In this document: positions 1 through 6,392 of the stretch, one piece after another | Layout of the letters: each line of letters opens with the position of its first letter | Position numbering within the stretch: the stretch's first letter is position 1 | Assembly: GCA_030625695.1 (NCBI GenBank) | Contig: DAOUQK010000219.1 | Location: 1 to 6,392 of the forward strand | Origin: Paracoccaceae bacterium | GTDB taxonomy: Bacteria > Pseudomonadota > Alphaproteobacteria > Rhodobacterales > Rhodobacteraceae | Direction: 5' to 3' | DNA: 6,392 nucleotides | Program-made: the position numbers and the translations under genes | Notes under the pieces: model-generated | Database searches by the model: none | What the model was told of the DNA's origin: nothing | What the model saw: the letters and a program-made list of their open reading frames with translations, nothing else

Positions 1-1240
1 CGGCAAGCGGTATCTTGATGGGTCGGGCGGGGCGGCGGTGTCTTGCCTTGGTCATTCGGATGAAACTGTGCGCGCGGCCATGCACGCCCAACTTGATCAA
101 CTGGCATTTGCGCATACCGGGTTCTTTACCTCAGAGCCGGCAGAAGAGTTGGCCGATTTGCTGATCGCTCAGGCGCCGCCGGGCCTTGACCGGGTGTATC
201 TGGTCTCGGGCGGATCCGAGGCGGTTGAGGCGGCGATCAAACTGGCGCGGCAATATTTTCTTGAGATTGGCGAGCCTGATCGCCATCACATCATTTCACG
301 GCGACAAAGTTATCATGGCAATACGCTGGGCGCATTGGCGGCGGGCGGCAACGCGCTGCGACGGGCGCAATTTCAGCCCTTGCTGATCAAAACCAGCCAG
401 ATTGCGCCCTGTTACGAATACCGAGACCGGGTGCCGGATGAAACGGCTGAAGCGTATGGCTTGCGGGTTGCCAATGAACTGGAAACTGAAATTCTGACCC
501 ATCCGCCGGGCAGCGTGATGTGTTTTATCGCCGAACCGGTTGTCGGGGCCACCCTGGGGGCGGTGACAGCCACGCCGGGATATTTCAAACGTATCCGCGA
601 GATTTGTGACCAGTATGGCGTGCTGCTGATATTGGACGAGGTGATGTGCGGCATGGGCCGGACCGGCACCTTGTTTGCGGCTGAAGCCGAAGGCATCAGC
701 CCGGATATCACCACCATCGCCAAAGGGTTGGGGGCCGGGTATCAGCCGATTGGCGCGATGCTGTGCCAGAGGTTTATCTATGATGCGGTGTCTGAAGGCT
801 CTGGGTTTTTTCAGCATGGCCATACTTATATGGGCCATGCGTTGGCCACAGCGGCCAGTGCGACGGTTCTGAAAACCATCAACGAACGTGGCTTGCTGGA
901 AAATATTCGCGTCATGGGGGCTGCGTTGCACACCGGGTTGCAGGCCGAATTCGGCCAACACCCACATATAGGTGATATCCGCGGACGCGGGTTATTTCAG
1001 GCGATTGAACTGGTGCAGGACCGTGACAGCAAGGAACCGTTTGATCCGGGATTGAAATTGGCCGCGTCAATCAAGCAACACGCGTTTGAGGCAGGGCTGA
1101 TATGTTATCCGGGCACTGGCACCATCGACGGGCGACGGGGCGACCATATCCTGTTGGCCCCGCCGTATATCATCGACCAGTCACATGTGGATGAATTGAT
1201 CACCAAGCTCTCTCAAGCTGTGGAATTGACCCTGCCTTAG
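1..1240 (+). CDS. Class III PLP-dependent aminotransferase, 5' end missing
   Basis: The reading frame is already open at base 2 and runs to a TAG at 1238-1240, so about 412 residues are present and only the N-terminus is outside the window. A possible GTG at 38 is internal: the residues before it (GKRYLDGSGGAAV) are the usual N-terminal part of this family. Fold type I landmarks are all present. They are the phosphate-binding SGGSEA at 209-226, the SYHGNT loop at 308-325 whose Tyr stacks on PLP, the ILDEV Asp at 635-637 that contacts the pyridine nitrogen, and the Schiff-base Lys at 722-724 in IAKGLGAGYQPIGA. The HTYMGH segment follows near 821-838. The enzyme should be a cytoplasmic transaminase of the omega-amino acid / diamine / BioA-like type. 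The true substrate cannot be read from these motifs. It is convergent with the histidine kinase gene, so there is no sign of co-transcription with the redox operon. Confidence 0.93.
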   Translation, partial: GKRYLDGSGGAAVSCLGHSDETVRAAMHAQLDQLAFAHTGFFTSEPAEELADLLIAQAPPGLDRVYLVSGGSEAVEAAIKLARQYFLEIGEPDRHHIISRRQSYHGNTLGALAAGGNALRRAQFQPLLIKTSQIAPCYEYRDRVPDETAEAYGLRVANELETEILTHPPGSVMCFIAEPVVGATLGAVTATPGYFKRIREICDQYGVLLILDEVMCGMGRTGTLFAAEAEGISPDITTIAKGLGAGYQPIGAMLCQRFIYDAVSEGSGFFQHGHTYMGHALATAASATVLKTINERGLLENIRVMGAALHTGLQAEFGQHPHIGDIRGRGLFQAIELVQDRDSKEPFDPGLKLAASIKQHAFEAGLICYPGTGTIDGRRGDHILLAPPYIIDQSHVDELITKLSQAVELTLP

Positions 1241-1247
1241 ATATGAG

Positions 1248-1320
1248 ATGTAGGGTGGGCGAAAACCCACGTTTACCCCGATTTCAACCGCGCAAACGTG
1301 GGTTTTCACCCACCCTACAT
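1248..1320. repeat. Large inverted repeat with the layout of a REPIN (two inverted GTAG-type REP sequences)
   Basis: The arms 1248-1274 and 1294-1320 are reverse complements at 26 of 27 positions, separated by a 19-base spacer (1275-1293). The one mismatch (C1260 against A1308) would be a G-U wobble in a minus-strand transcript. Each arm starts with GTAG on its outward side (1250-1253, and CTAC at 1315-1318). Each arm also contains a smaller palindrome: GTGGG/CCCAC on the left, GTGGGT/ACCCAC on the right. GTAG plus a short imperfect hairpin is the known signature of REP sequences mobilised by RAYT (TnpA_REP, a Y1-type transposase), and two inverted REPs form a REPIN. The element fills the gap between two convergent genes. 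It could also block or end transcription from both sides, although no long T tract follows on either strand. No second copy was seen in the window. Confidence 0.8.
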
Positions 1321-1339
1321 TTGGGTTTTACCGCATTCT

Positions 1340-3379
1340 TTATTCCGCGCGTGGCACCCAGATGTAAAAACTGGTGCCCGTCCCCGGCTCACTCTCGACC
1401 CGGATACGCCCCCCGCTTCGGCTTACCAGTTTCTGAGATATCGACAGGCCAAGCCCGGTGCCTTCGCTTTGTTTGGTGGTGAAAAATGGGTCAAAAATAT
1501 TGTCGATCACCTGCGCCGACATGCCCGACCCGGTATCTGTAACCTCAATCTCGACCCCCTCAACCCCGTCATGGTCGTGGTTCGCCGACCGCAGCAACAG
1601 ACGACCGCCATCCGGCATGGCGTGGATTGCGTTGACCAGAAGGTTGATCAGAACCTGTTGCAACTCGGTCCGGTTCATCGCCACCAGACGATCCGCCTTA
1701 AGGTCCAGGTCCAAAGCGATATCGACCTTGTTCAGAAGATGCTGCACCAAAGGAAGGGAATCGTTGATCACCTCATTGGGCACATGCTGGTCGATCACCC
1801 CGGCGTATTCCTCGGGCCGGGCAAATTGCAGCAACTTGTTGACCAGAATATTGATGAGATGTACCTGTTCGTAAATCAACCCAAATTCGACCTTCATGGC
1901 GTCGGCCCCGGCCCCCAATTCTTCGCGGATCACATCCAGATTGCCCTGAATGACTGCAATCGGGTTGTTGATTTCATGCGCGATGCCGGCCGTTATTTCA
2001 CCCACCGCCGCCAGTTTTTCGGACACTACCAGTTGTTTAGTAGTCGCCTCAAGTCGTTGATTTGACTCACGTAATTCTCGCGTTCTCTCCTCGACTTTAT
2101 CATTCAGTTCGCGCGCCCAATTGCGCTGTTCACGGTCCCTTTGTTGTACCCGGTCCAGCAACAGATCAAGATGCTCGGACACCTGAGCAATTTCATCATC
2201 GGTGCCGACGCTGCGCGATCGCGCGCCCAGATCGCCCTGTTCGACCTTGCCAATGGTTGCGACCATATCCTCCAGCGGGTGAAAAATACCGCGCGCCACA
2301 CGCAAAAAAATCGGCACAGACAACGCAATCAGAACCACGAACCCGGCGGCGATCATCCACAACGTCCGGGCCTTGGCGGCGCGAAACGGGCTGTCCAGGA
2401 ACCCGACATAGAGCATGCCGACCCGCGCGCCAAAACTGTCGATAATCGGCTCATAGGCTGAGATATACCAGTCGTTGACCACAAATGCCCGGTCCAGCCA
2501 GACATGACCCTGGTCCAGTACGCTTGAGCGTACCTCGACCGAAACACGGGTGCCCAAGGCGCGAACGTTCTCGAACAGGCGCACATTGGTCGACACCCGC
2601 ACGTCTTCAAGAAACAAGGTGGCCGTGCCCCTGCTGCCTTCGGTCAGGCTGGCTGCCGGGTAGACCAGATCGTTAATCGTGTCGATGAATTTCAGGTTAC
2701 GATTCAACAGGGTGCCGGCCACCAGCACCCCCTGCCCCCCCAACACGGGCGTCGCCGTATGCACCACCATGCCACGTGACTCGACCGTTCGGGTGGTTGG
2801 CAGGGCGGCTTTGGTCGGGACCAGTTTGATCCGGGCCAGATCGGCCATCAGTGGTGACAAAGCTGCCAGATCTTCGGCGTGAAAAATGTCCACTTCGGTG
2901 GTGCCCTGTCCGTTCATGGCGGCGCTCACCACAGGCCATTTCATATGTTCCAACGGCATGGAGTCGGGCGGCGCGGCCAACACAGCGCCACTTGCGTCCA
3001 CATGATACAGGAAATTGAACCCAAGACGGACGCGTTCAGCCTCAAGAAACGCTGCCATATCGGAATCATCACCACTTGCCCGGGTCCTGGCAAACGCGGC
3101 CGAGGCCCCAAGGGCGGCCACCCGTTCGCTGGACAATTCGCGCAAGCCACTCAGGAACTGATGGGCAATGGTCAGCTCTCCGTTGACCTTGGCGATCAAC
3201 AGCCGGTCAAAGCGGGATGACCAATTGGCAACCACCAGCCCCAGAAACAGTGGCATCACCACCAGCATCGGCAGCAAAGCGATTGACAACAGACGGACCC
3301 GGACCGATTTGCGCCAAGGCAGGCGTGACTTTATGTGCGCCGCTACCGGCGCTTCAACGGTATCGTTGCTATCACGCAT
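1340..3379 (-). CDS. Membrane sensor histidine kinase with periplasmic Cache domain, HAMP and HisKA/HATPase core
   Basis: The protein is 679 residues if the ATG at 3377-3379 is the start. The frame is open further upstream, to 3532, but those 51 extra codons lie inside the regulator gene and read as Trp/Cys/Arg/Pro-rich nonsense. Order of parts: cytoplasmic tail 1-28, membrane segment about 29-52, periplasmic region about 53-338, membrane segment about 339-360, HAMP about 360-412 with the typical Pro367 and DDE at 394-396, and a coiled coil about 410-455. The dimerisation/phosphoacceptor motif GIAHEINNP has His468. The ATPase domain has the N box (Asn579, Asn583), G1 DTGSGM at 615-620, F box FDPFF at 629-633 and G2 EGTGLGLS at 639-646. 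The periplasmic part resembles the Cache_3-Cache_2 fusion family (STNVR, GTRV, YEPIIDSFG, VGMLYVGF), which binds small molecules. The kinase probably phosphorylates Asp74 of the overlapping regulator. Its ligand is unknown. Confidence 0.93.
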   Translation of the reverse strand: MRDSNDTVEAPVAAHIKSRLPWRKSVRVRLLSIALLPMLVVMPLFLGLVVANWSSRFDRLLIAKVNGELTIAHQFLSGLRELSSERVAALGASAAFARTRASGDDSDMAAFLEAERVRLGFNFLYHVDASGAVLAAPPDSMPLEHMKWPVVSAAMNGQGTTEVDIFHAEDLAALSPLMADLARIKLVPTKAALPTTRTVESRGMVVHTATPVLGGQGVLVAGTLLNRNLKFIDTINDLVYPAASLTEGSRGTATLFLEDVRVSTNVRLFENVRALGTRVSVEVRSSVLDQGHVWLDRAFVVNDWYISAYEPIIDSFGARVGMLYVGFLDSPFRAAKARTLWMIAAGFVVLIALSVPIFLRVARGIFHPLEDMVATIGKVEQGDLGARSRSVGTDDEIAQVSEHLDLLLDRVQQRDREQRNWARELNDKVEERTRELRESNQRLEATTKQLVVSEKLAAVGEITAGIAHEINNPIAVIQGNLDVIREELGAGADAMKVEFGLIYEQVHLINILVNKLLQFARPEEYAGVIDQHVPNEVINDSLPLVQHLLNKVDIALDLDLKADRLVAMNRTELQQVLINLLVNAIHAMPDGGRLLLRSANHDHDGVEGVEIEVTDTGSGMSAQVIDNIFDPFFTTKQSEGTGLGLSISQKLVSRSGGRIRVESEPGTGTSFYIWVPRAE

Positions 3380-4751
3380 CCCACATGGCGCATTTGCGGT
3401 CGATGGTTTTGCGCGACACGCCCAACCGACGCGCCGCTTCGGCGCGGTTGCCGTCGCAGGCATCAAGCACCGACAGGATATGCAGGCGCTCCACGGCTTG
3501 CAACGAATCCACCGCGGCGGGGGAATCGCCATGTTCAGGATCGCAAAACTCGGGCGGAAATTCGCCCAGAATAAGCGAACGTTCGATCAGGTTACGCAAT
3601 TCGCGCACATTTCCCGGCCAGTCGTAACAGCAAAGTTTCAGCAACACCCCTTCAGTGAGCGGCAGGTTTGGCACCCCCAATTCACCGGAAATCTTGTGCA
3701 GGAACATGCTTGCCAACTCGGCAATATCACCTTTGCGTTCGACCAGCGTTGGCATGCGGATATTCAGCACATTGATCCGGTGATACAGGTCCTTGCGAAA
3801 GCGCCCCGCCTCGACCGCCGCCTCAAGGTCGGCGTTGGTGGCAAAGATGAACCTTAAATTCAGCGGCACTTCGCGGGTCGAGCCAATCGGGCGAATGCGC
3901 AGTTCTTCGATCACCCGTAGCAGGCTGGCCTGAACGGCCAAGGGCAATTCAACAACCTCGTCCAGAAACAGCGTGCCACCACGGGCATTGAACAACAGAC
4001 CGTCCTGCCGTCCTGCGTTCCGACCATCAGCACTGATATAGCCGAACAGTTCATTGGCAATGATGTCCGGTGCGTGGGCGGCGCAATTGACCGGCACGAA
4101 TGGTTTGTCCGCGCGGTCAGACATGGCGTGAAGCGCGCGGGCGGCAATCTCTTTGCCGGTGCCGCTGTCGCCGGTGAACAGGATCGGGATGGGTTGTGCG
4201 GCAACCCGCGCCAGGGTTTCGCGTACCTGGGTGATGCCTTGGGAAGAGCCAAGCAGACGGCCCCGACCCTCCATCGCCTCGGACGACAGTTCGTGGCGTA
4301 AAAGATAGTTTTCACGTTGCAGGTGCTGGCGGTCAATCGAACGCGCCACGGCGTTCAGAATCTGGTTAGAGCGGAACGGTTTGAGGACAAAATCGGCAGC
4401 CCCAGCCCGAAGTGCTTCGATCGCGGTTTCAAGATCTGCAAATGCGGTGACCAGAATGGCATCGGCATAAAACCCGACCTGTCGCTGTTCGCGCAGCCAT
4501 TCAAGCCCGGATTTGCCCGGCATCACGTTGTCGAGGATAACAATATCGAAATGCGCATTGTCCAGATGGCGCGACGCCTGTTCCACATTGGCCGCTTGTT
4601 CCACCCGTTTACAGCGCGGTTCCAGTATCTTGACCAGAAAATTGCGCATGCCCGGTTCGTCATCAACCACCAGAATCGATGCCAGCGCCAGATCGGCACC
4701 AAATTCGTTTTCCTTGTCGGGAACTTTGGCGGGGGGGCGTTGAGTGTTCAT
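3372..4751 (-). CDS. NtrC-family response regulator (REC, AAA+, Fis-type HTH) without the GAFTGA motif
   Basis: The product is 459 residues. The receiver domain (about 24-140) has the acidic pair Asp30/Asp31, phospho-acceptor Asp74 in VILDNVMP, Thr102 and Lys124. The AAA+ domain (about 165-395) has Walker A GDSGTGKE at 194-201, Walker B GGTLFLDEV at 258-266, a sensor I region with Asn306, arginine-finger candidates in FRKDLYHR (318-325) and sensor II in WPGNVREL (378-385). A Fis-type helix-turn-helix at about 419-455 (AEAARRLGVSRKTI) should bind DNA. The unusual part is residues 238-247: where sigma-54 activators carry GAFTGA, this protein reads YISADGRNAG. Such proteins, for example Rhodobacter capsulatus NtrC, act with sigma-70 polymerase instead, so sigma-54 dependence should not be assumed here. 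The kinase gene starts inside this gene's last codons, which points to translational coupling. No clear Shine-Dalgarno sequence precedes the start codon. Confidence 0.94.
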   Translation of the reverse strand: MNTQRPPAKVPDKENEFGADLALASILVVDDEPGMRNFLVKILEPRCKRVEQAANVEQASRHLDNAHFDIVILDNVMPGKSGLEWLREQRQVGFYADAILVTAFADLETAIEALRAGAADFVLKPFRSNQILNAVARSIDRQHLQRENYLLRHELSSEAMEGRGRLLGSSQGITQVRETLARVAAQPIPILFTGDSGTGKEIAARALHAMSDRADKPFVPVNCAAHAPDIIANELFGYISADGRNAGRQDGLLFNARGGTLFLDEVVELPLAVQASLLRVIEELRIRPIGSTREVPLNLRFIFATNADLEAAVEAGRFRKDLYHRINVLNIRMPTLVERKGDIAELASMFLHKISGELGVPNLPLTEGVLLKLCCYDWPGNVRELRNLIERSLILGEFPPEFCDPEHGDSPAAVDSLQAVERLHILSVLDACDGNRAEAARRLGVSRKTIDRKCAMWDA

Positions 4752-4872
4752 CTGGGGGTATTCATCAAAAGCTGCCTGTCGGTGGTAGTTTCGCCGTCAG
4801 GGTCGCCGGGTTGGCAACCTGATCACCCGCCATGGTGCGCCTTTGAACCCGCTAAAGCAAGATCGCACAACT
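4752..4872 (-). other. Intergenic gap between the iron-sulfur gene and the regulator gene
   Basis: This 121-base gap is the only non-coding stretch inside the minus-strand gene set. I see no convincing sigma-70 or -12/-24 promoter and no hairpin followed by a T tract. It holds one short palindrome (4809-4819) and a five-codon frame that overlaps the regulator start. The regulator pair may be transcribed by read-through from the redox genes, from a weak internal promoter here, or both. Confidence 0.5.
4809..4819. promoter_or_regulatory. Short perfect palindrome, possible operator
   Basis: GGTTGGCAACC is an 11-base dyad (GGTTG, one central base, CAACC) located about 58-68 bases before the regulator start codon. 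Fis-type regulators bind short dyads, so autoregulation is possible. An 11-base palindrome can occur by chance in GC-rich DNA and no second copy was seen in the window. Confidence 0.2.
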
Positions 4873-6144
4873 TCACGTATCGTCCAGCGTTTCAGCCACC
4901 AGTTCGGCCAGCCCGATCACTTCAAGCTCCATGTCCTGATCGTCCAGCCCGTCTTCGAACACGCCGCGGCAATTGCCGCATGGCACAACAACCGCCTCGA
5001 GGCCGTCAATGCCGTTCAATTGCCCAGCCTTGGAGTTGAATGCCGCCGCTTTCAACTCTTCTGCGCGCGGATTGGCCGATACCCCGCCACCACCGCCGCA
5101 ACAGAAATTGGTAATCCCGGCGCCCTTCATCTCGATGAAATCGGAACAGGCCGCGTCCAGCAGCGAGCGCGGTTCTTTCAGCAACCCGCCCCGGCGCACG
5201 ATCTGGCAAGGGTCGTGCAGGGTCATGCGGCGGCTGTCTTTTTTACCCGCCGGAATGCGCCCCTCGCGGCGCAACTGGTCAAGCACCTCAATGATATGCA
5301 CCACCTCGAATTTAAACTGACGTCCCATCATGTTCGGGCCGGCCCAGCGTATTGCGCCGTAAGCGTGGCCGCATTCGGGGCTGATCACGTGTTTCACCTC
5401 TAACGCCTCGGCGGCATCGACCACCCGGGTTAGAATTTCTTTGGCCAGCGGTGCCGAACCGATCTGCACGCCAACATTGGTCGCCTCATAGGCCACCGAC
5501 GATATGGTCCAGCTTAACCCGGCCTTTTTGAACAATTTGGCATAAGCACCCAGCACCTCGGGATAGCCCATGATTTCCATCGACGAAAAGATCGCCATGT
5601 AATCAGCGCCATGTTTATCGACGTCGATCTTGATGCCGGTGGCCTCTTCCTGATGCGCGATCTGCGCCTTCAGTGCTTTGATGGTCACGCCCATCGGGCT
5701 GGTGGTTTTCTTCACATACTCAGCCGCGGATTTCAGACCCTCGGGGACAATATCGGCGGCAGCATAACCTTCGCGCATTTTGCGGATGGTGCCGGCAATG
5801 TCGATGCCCATGGGGCAGACCAGCGTACAGCGCCCGCACATGTTACAACTGTCGTAAACCAGCGGTTCCCATTCCAACAACTCGGCCTCGGTTACTTCGG
5901 ACGGGGCCAGACCCAACATGCGTTTGAGCGTTGAAAACGGGGCTTTGTGGCGTTTATATGCCCGCTCCATCGGTTTCAGCTTGTTGATTGGGGTATATTT
6001 CGGGTCGTTGGTGTTGAGATAGAAATGGCACGCCTGCGCGCATTCCCCGCAATGCACGCAGGCCTCGAAAAACGATGCGGCCTCGGCATCGGTGTGTTCC
6101 AGAAATTTGGCGACGGCGATGTCGGCCTTGTTTTGCACGTTCAC
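4873..6144 (-). CDS. DsrK/HdrD-like iron-sulfur protein with two 4Fe-4S ferredoxin sites and a CCG domain
   Basis: The 423-residue product begins at GTG (6142-6144), which shares GTGA with the stop of the upstream gene. A good ribosome binding site lies 8 bases before it. No transmembrane segment or signal peptide is visible. Residues 29-39 (CVHCGECAQAC) and 100-110 (CNMCGRCTLVC) are two CxxCxxCxxxC sites; a Pro follows the second. The C-terminal half holds a CCG-type set: Cys313, Cys348-Cys349 in CCGGGGGV, and Cys389/Cys392 in PCGNC, which gives Cx34CCx39CxxC. Cys258 in SPECGH is an extra conserved-looking cysteine in a degenerate first CCG repeat. In HdrB, HdrD and DsrK, CCG sets carry a special [4Fe-4S] cluster for disulfide or related thiol chemistry. 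Together with the cytochrome b subunit upstream, this protein probably moves electrons between quinones and a cytoplasmic substrate or carrier. Which substrate is unknown, so no gene symbol is given. Confidence 0.9.
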   Translation of the reverse strand: MNVQNKADIAVAKFLEHTDAEAASFFEACVHCGECAQACHFYLNTNDPKYTPINKLKPMERAYKRHKAPFSTLKRMLGLAPSEVTEAELLEWEPLVYDSCNMCGRCTLVCPMGIDIAGTIRKMREGYAAADIVPEGLKSAAEYVKKTTSPMGVTIKALKAQIAHQEEATGIKIDVDKHGADYMAIFSSMEIMGYPEVLGAYAKLFKKAGLSWTISSVAYEATNVGVQIGSAPLAKEILTRVVDAAEALEVKHVISPECGHAYGAIRWAGPNMMGRQFKFEVVHIIEVLDQLRREGRIPAGKKDSRRMTLHDPCQIVRRGGLLKEPRSLLDAACSDFIEMKGAGITNFCCGGGGGVSANPRAEELKAAAFNSKAGQLNGIDGLEAVVVPCGNCRGVFEDGLDDQDMELEVIGLAELVAETLDDT

Positions 6145-6392
6145 AGGTTCATCCCCTTACGCCCATAGGTGGCCCCGGAATGCCCGCGTGACAACACAAC
6201 CGTAAAGCCGTGCATTAGTCGCGAGAACGGGAAGTAGATCAGAAAGACATCGACCATCAGCATATGAATGGCGCGTAGAACATCGTGCGATTCCTGCAAA
6301 GCCAGACAGCCGGTCAACATCACAAGAAAGGTCAGCCAACTGCCGATGTGGTCGTCCCAGTCGGATATCTGACGCATCACCGGGTCCGATAT
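6141..6392 (-). CDS. NarI/DsrM-like cytochrome b subunit, C-terminal part only
   Basis: The frame is open to the window edge, so the GTG at 6378-6380 is not a credible start and most of the gene lies beyond 6392. The visible 83 residues hold two hydrophobic helices, about 16-32 (SWLTFLVMLTGCLAL) and about 40-60 (RAIHMLMVDVFLIYFPFSRL). Two histidines, His43 and His61, flank the second helix 18 residues apart, and the segment ends in FPFSRLMH. This matches the last membrane helix of the respiratory nitrate reductase gamma subunit, where histidines at the same spacing hold the two b-type hemes. The short tail (RGHSGATYGRKGMNL) should be cytoplasmic. The protein should anchor the iron-sulfur partner and exchange electrons with the quinone pool. 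The partner is DsrK-like and not NarGH-like, so a DsrM-type role is more likely than nitrate reduction. Confidence 0.85.
   Translation of the reverse strand: MSDPVMRQISDWDDHIGSWLTFLVMLTGCLALQESHDVLRAIHMLMVDVFLIYFPFSRLMHGFTVVLSRGHSGATYGRKGMNL
6151..6158 (-). promoter_or_regulatory. Ribosome binding site that supports the GTG start of the iron-sulfur gene
   Basis: On the minus strand AAGGGGAT lies inside the last codons of the cytochrome b gene. Its AAGGGG core (6153-6158) ends 8 bases before the GTG at 6144. This supports GTG as the true start and translational coupling of the two subunits. Confidence 0.65.

Noticed and set aside
296..967. 223-codon minus-strand open frame within the aminotransferase gene
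   Set aside because: It covers the catalytic core of the aminotransferase in antisense and has no recognisable motif.
1241..1339. Classical rho-independent terminator
   Set aside because: The hairpin is very strong but far longer than usual, and no run of T follows on either strand, so it is listed as a repeat with possible terminator effect.
1298..2065. 255-codon plus-strand open frame opposite the kinase gene
   Set aside because: It lies antisense to the conserved HisKA/HATPase region and begins inside the inverted repeat. Its composition (many His, Gln, Asp) is that of a shadow frame, with no recognisable domain.
3380..3532. Longer N-terminus for the histidine kinase
   Set aside because: The extra residues are an out-of-frame reading of the regulator's DNA-binding domain, rich in Trp, Cys, Arg and Pro, and a membrane kinase of this family needs no such extension.
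3168..3857. 229-codon plus-strand open frame across the kinase-regulator junction
   Set aside because: It is antisense to two well-supported genes and shows no domain or ribosome binding site.
4845..4875. Sigma-54-like -12/-24 promoter (minus strand, TTGTGC then TTGCT)
   Set aside because: The GG element is missing and the spacing between the two elements is one base short, so it does not meet the consensus.
4317..5039. 240-codon plus-strand open frame spanning the regulator start and the intergenic gap
   Set aside because: It is antisense to the receiver domain and the iron-sulfur C-terminus. The part over the gap has no protein-like pattern.
6141..6380. Complete 79-residue small membrane protein starting at GTG 6380
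   Set aside because: The frame stays open to the window edge and the residues match the last helices of a NarI-type subunit, so this is the tail of a larger gene.

Overview
The window looks like chromosomal DNA of an alphaproteobacterium, most likely Rhodobacterales (Roseobacter-type). The reasons are moderately high GC content, the style of the proteins, tightly packed genes, and an NtrC-family regulator lacking the sigma-54 contact loop, a trait documented in Rhodobacter NtrC. This placement is inferred from impressions of the sequence, not from a search. Nearly all bases are coding; there are no RNA genes, CRISPR arrays, insertion sequences or phage genes.

Region 1 (1-1240, + strand) is the 3' part of a class III PLP-dependent aminotransferase whose start lies upstream of the window. 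Region 2 (1241-1339) is the short gap between two convergent genes. It is almost filled by a 73-base inverted repeat with 27-base arms. Each arm begins with GTAG and can fold into its own small hairpin, the layout of a REPIN (two REP sequences in inverse orientation).

Region 3 (1340-6392, - strand) reads from right to left as one probable operon. It starts with the 3' end of a NarI/DsrM-like membrane cytochrome b subunit, continues with a DsrK/HdrD-like iron-sulfur protein (GTGA stop-start overlap), then has a 121-base gap, an NtrC-family response regulator, and a Cache-domain membrane histidine kinase (8-base overlap with the regulator). The first two genes form a quinone-linked redox module. 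The cytochrome b exchanges electrons with the quinone pool, and the iron-sulfur protein carries two ferredoxin-type [4Fe-4S] sites and one CCG-type cysteine set facing the cytoplasm. The last two genes form a sensor-regulator pair that may control this module in response to a periplasmic ligand.

The main points for a second look are the regulator, which has intact receiver and ATPase motifs but no GAFTGA sequence; the DsrMK-like module of unknown substrate beside its own two-component system; and the REPIN between the convergent genes. The substrates of the aminotransferase and of the redox module cannot be read from this window.
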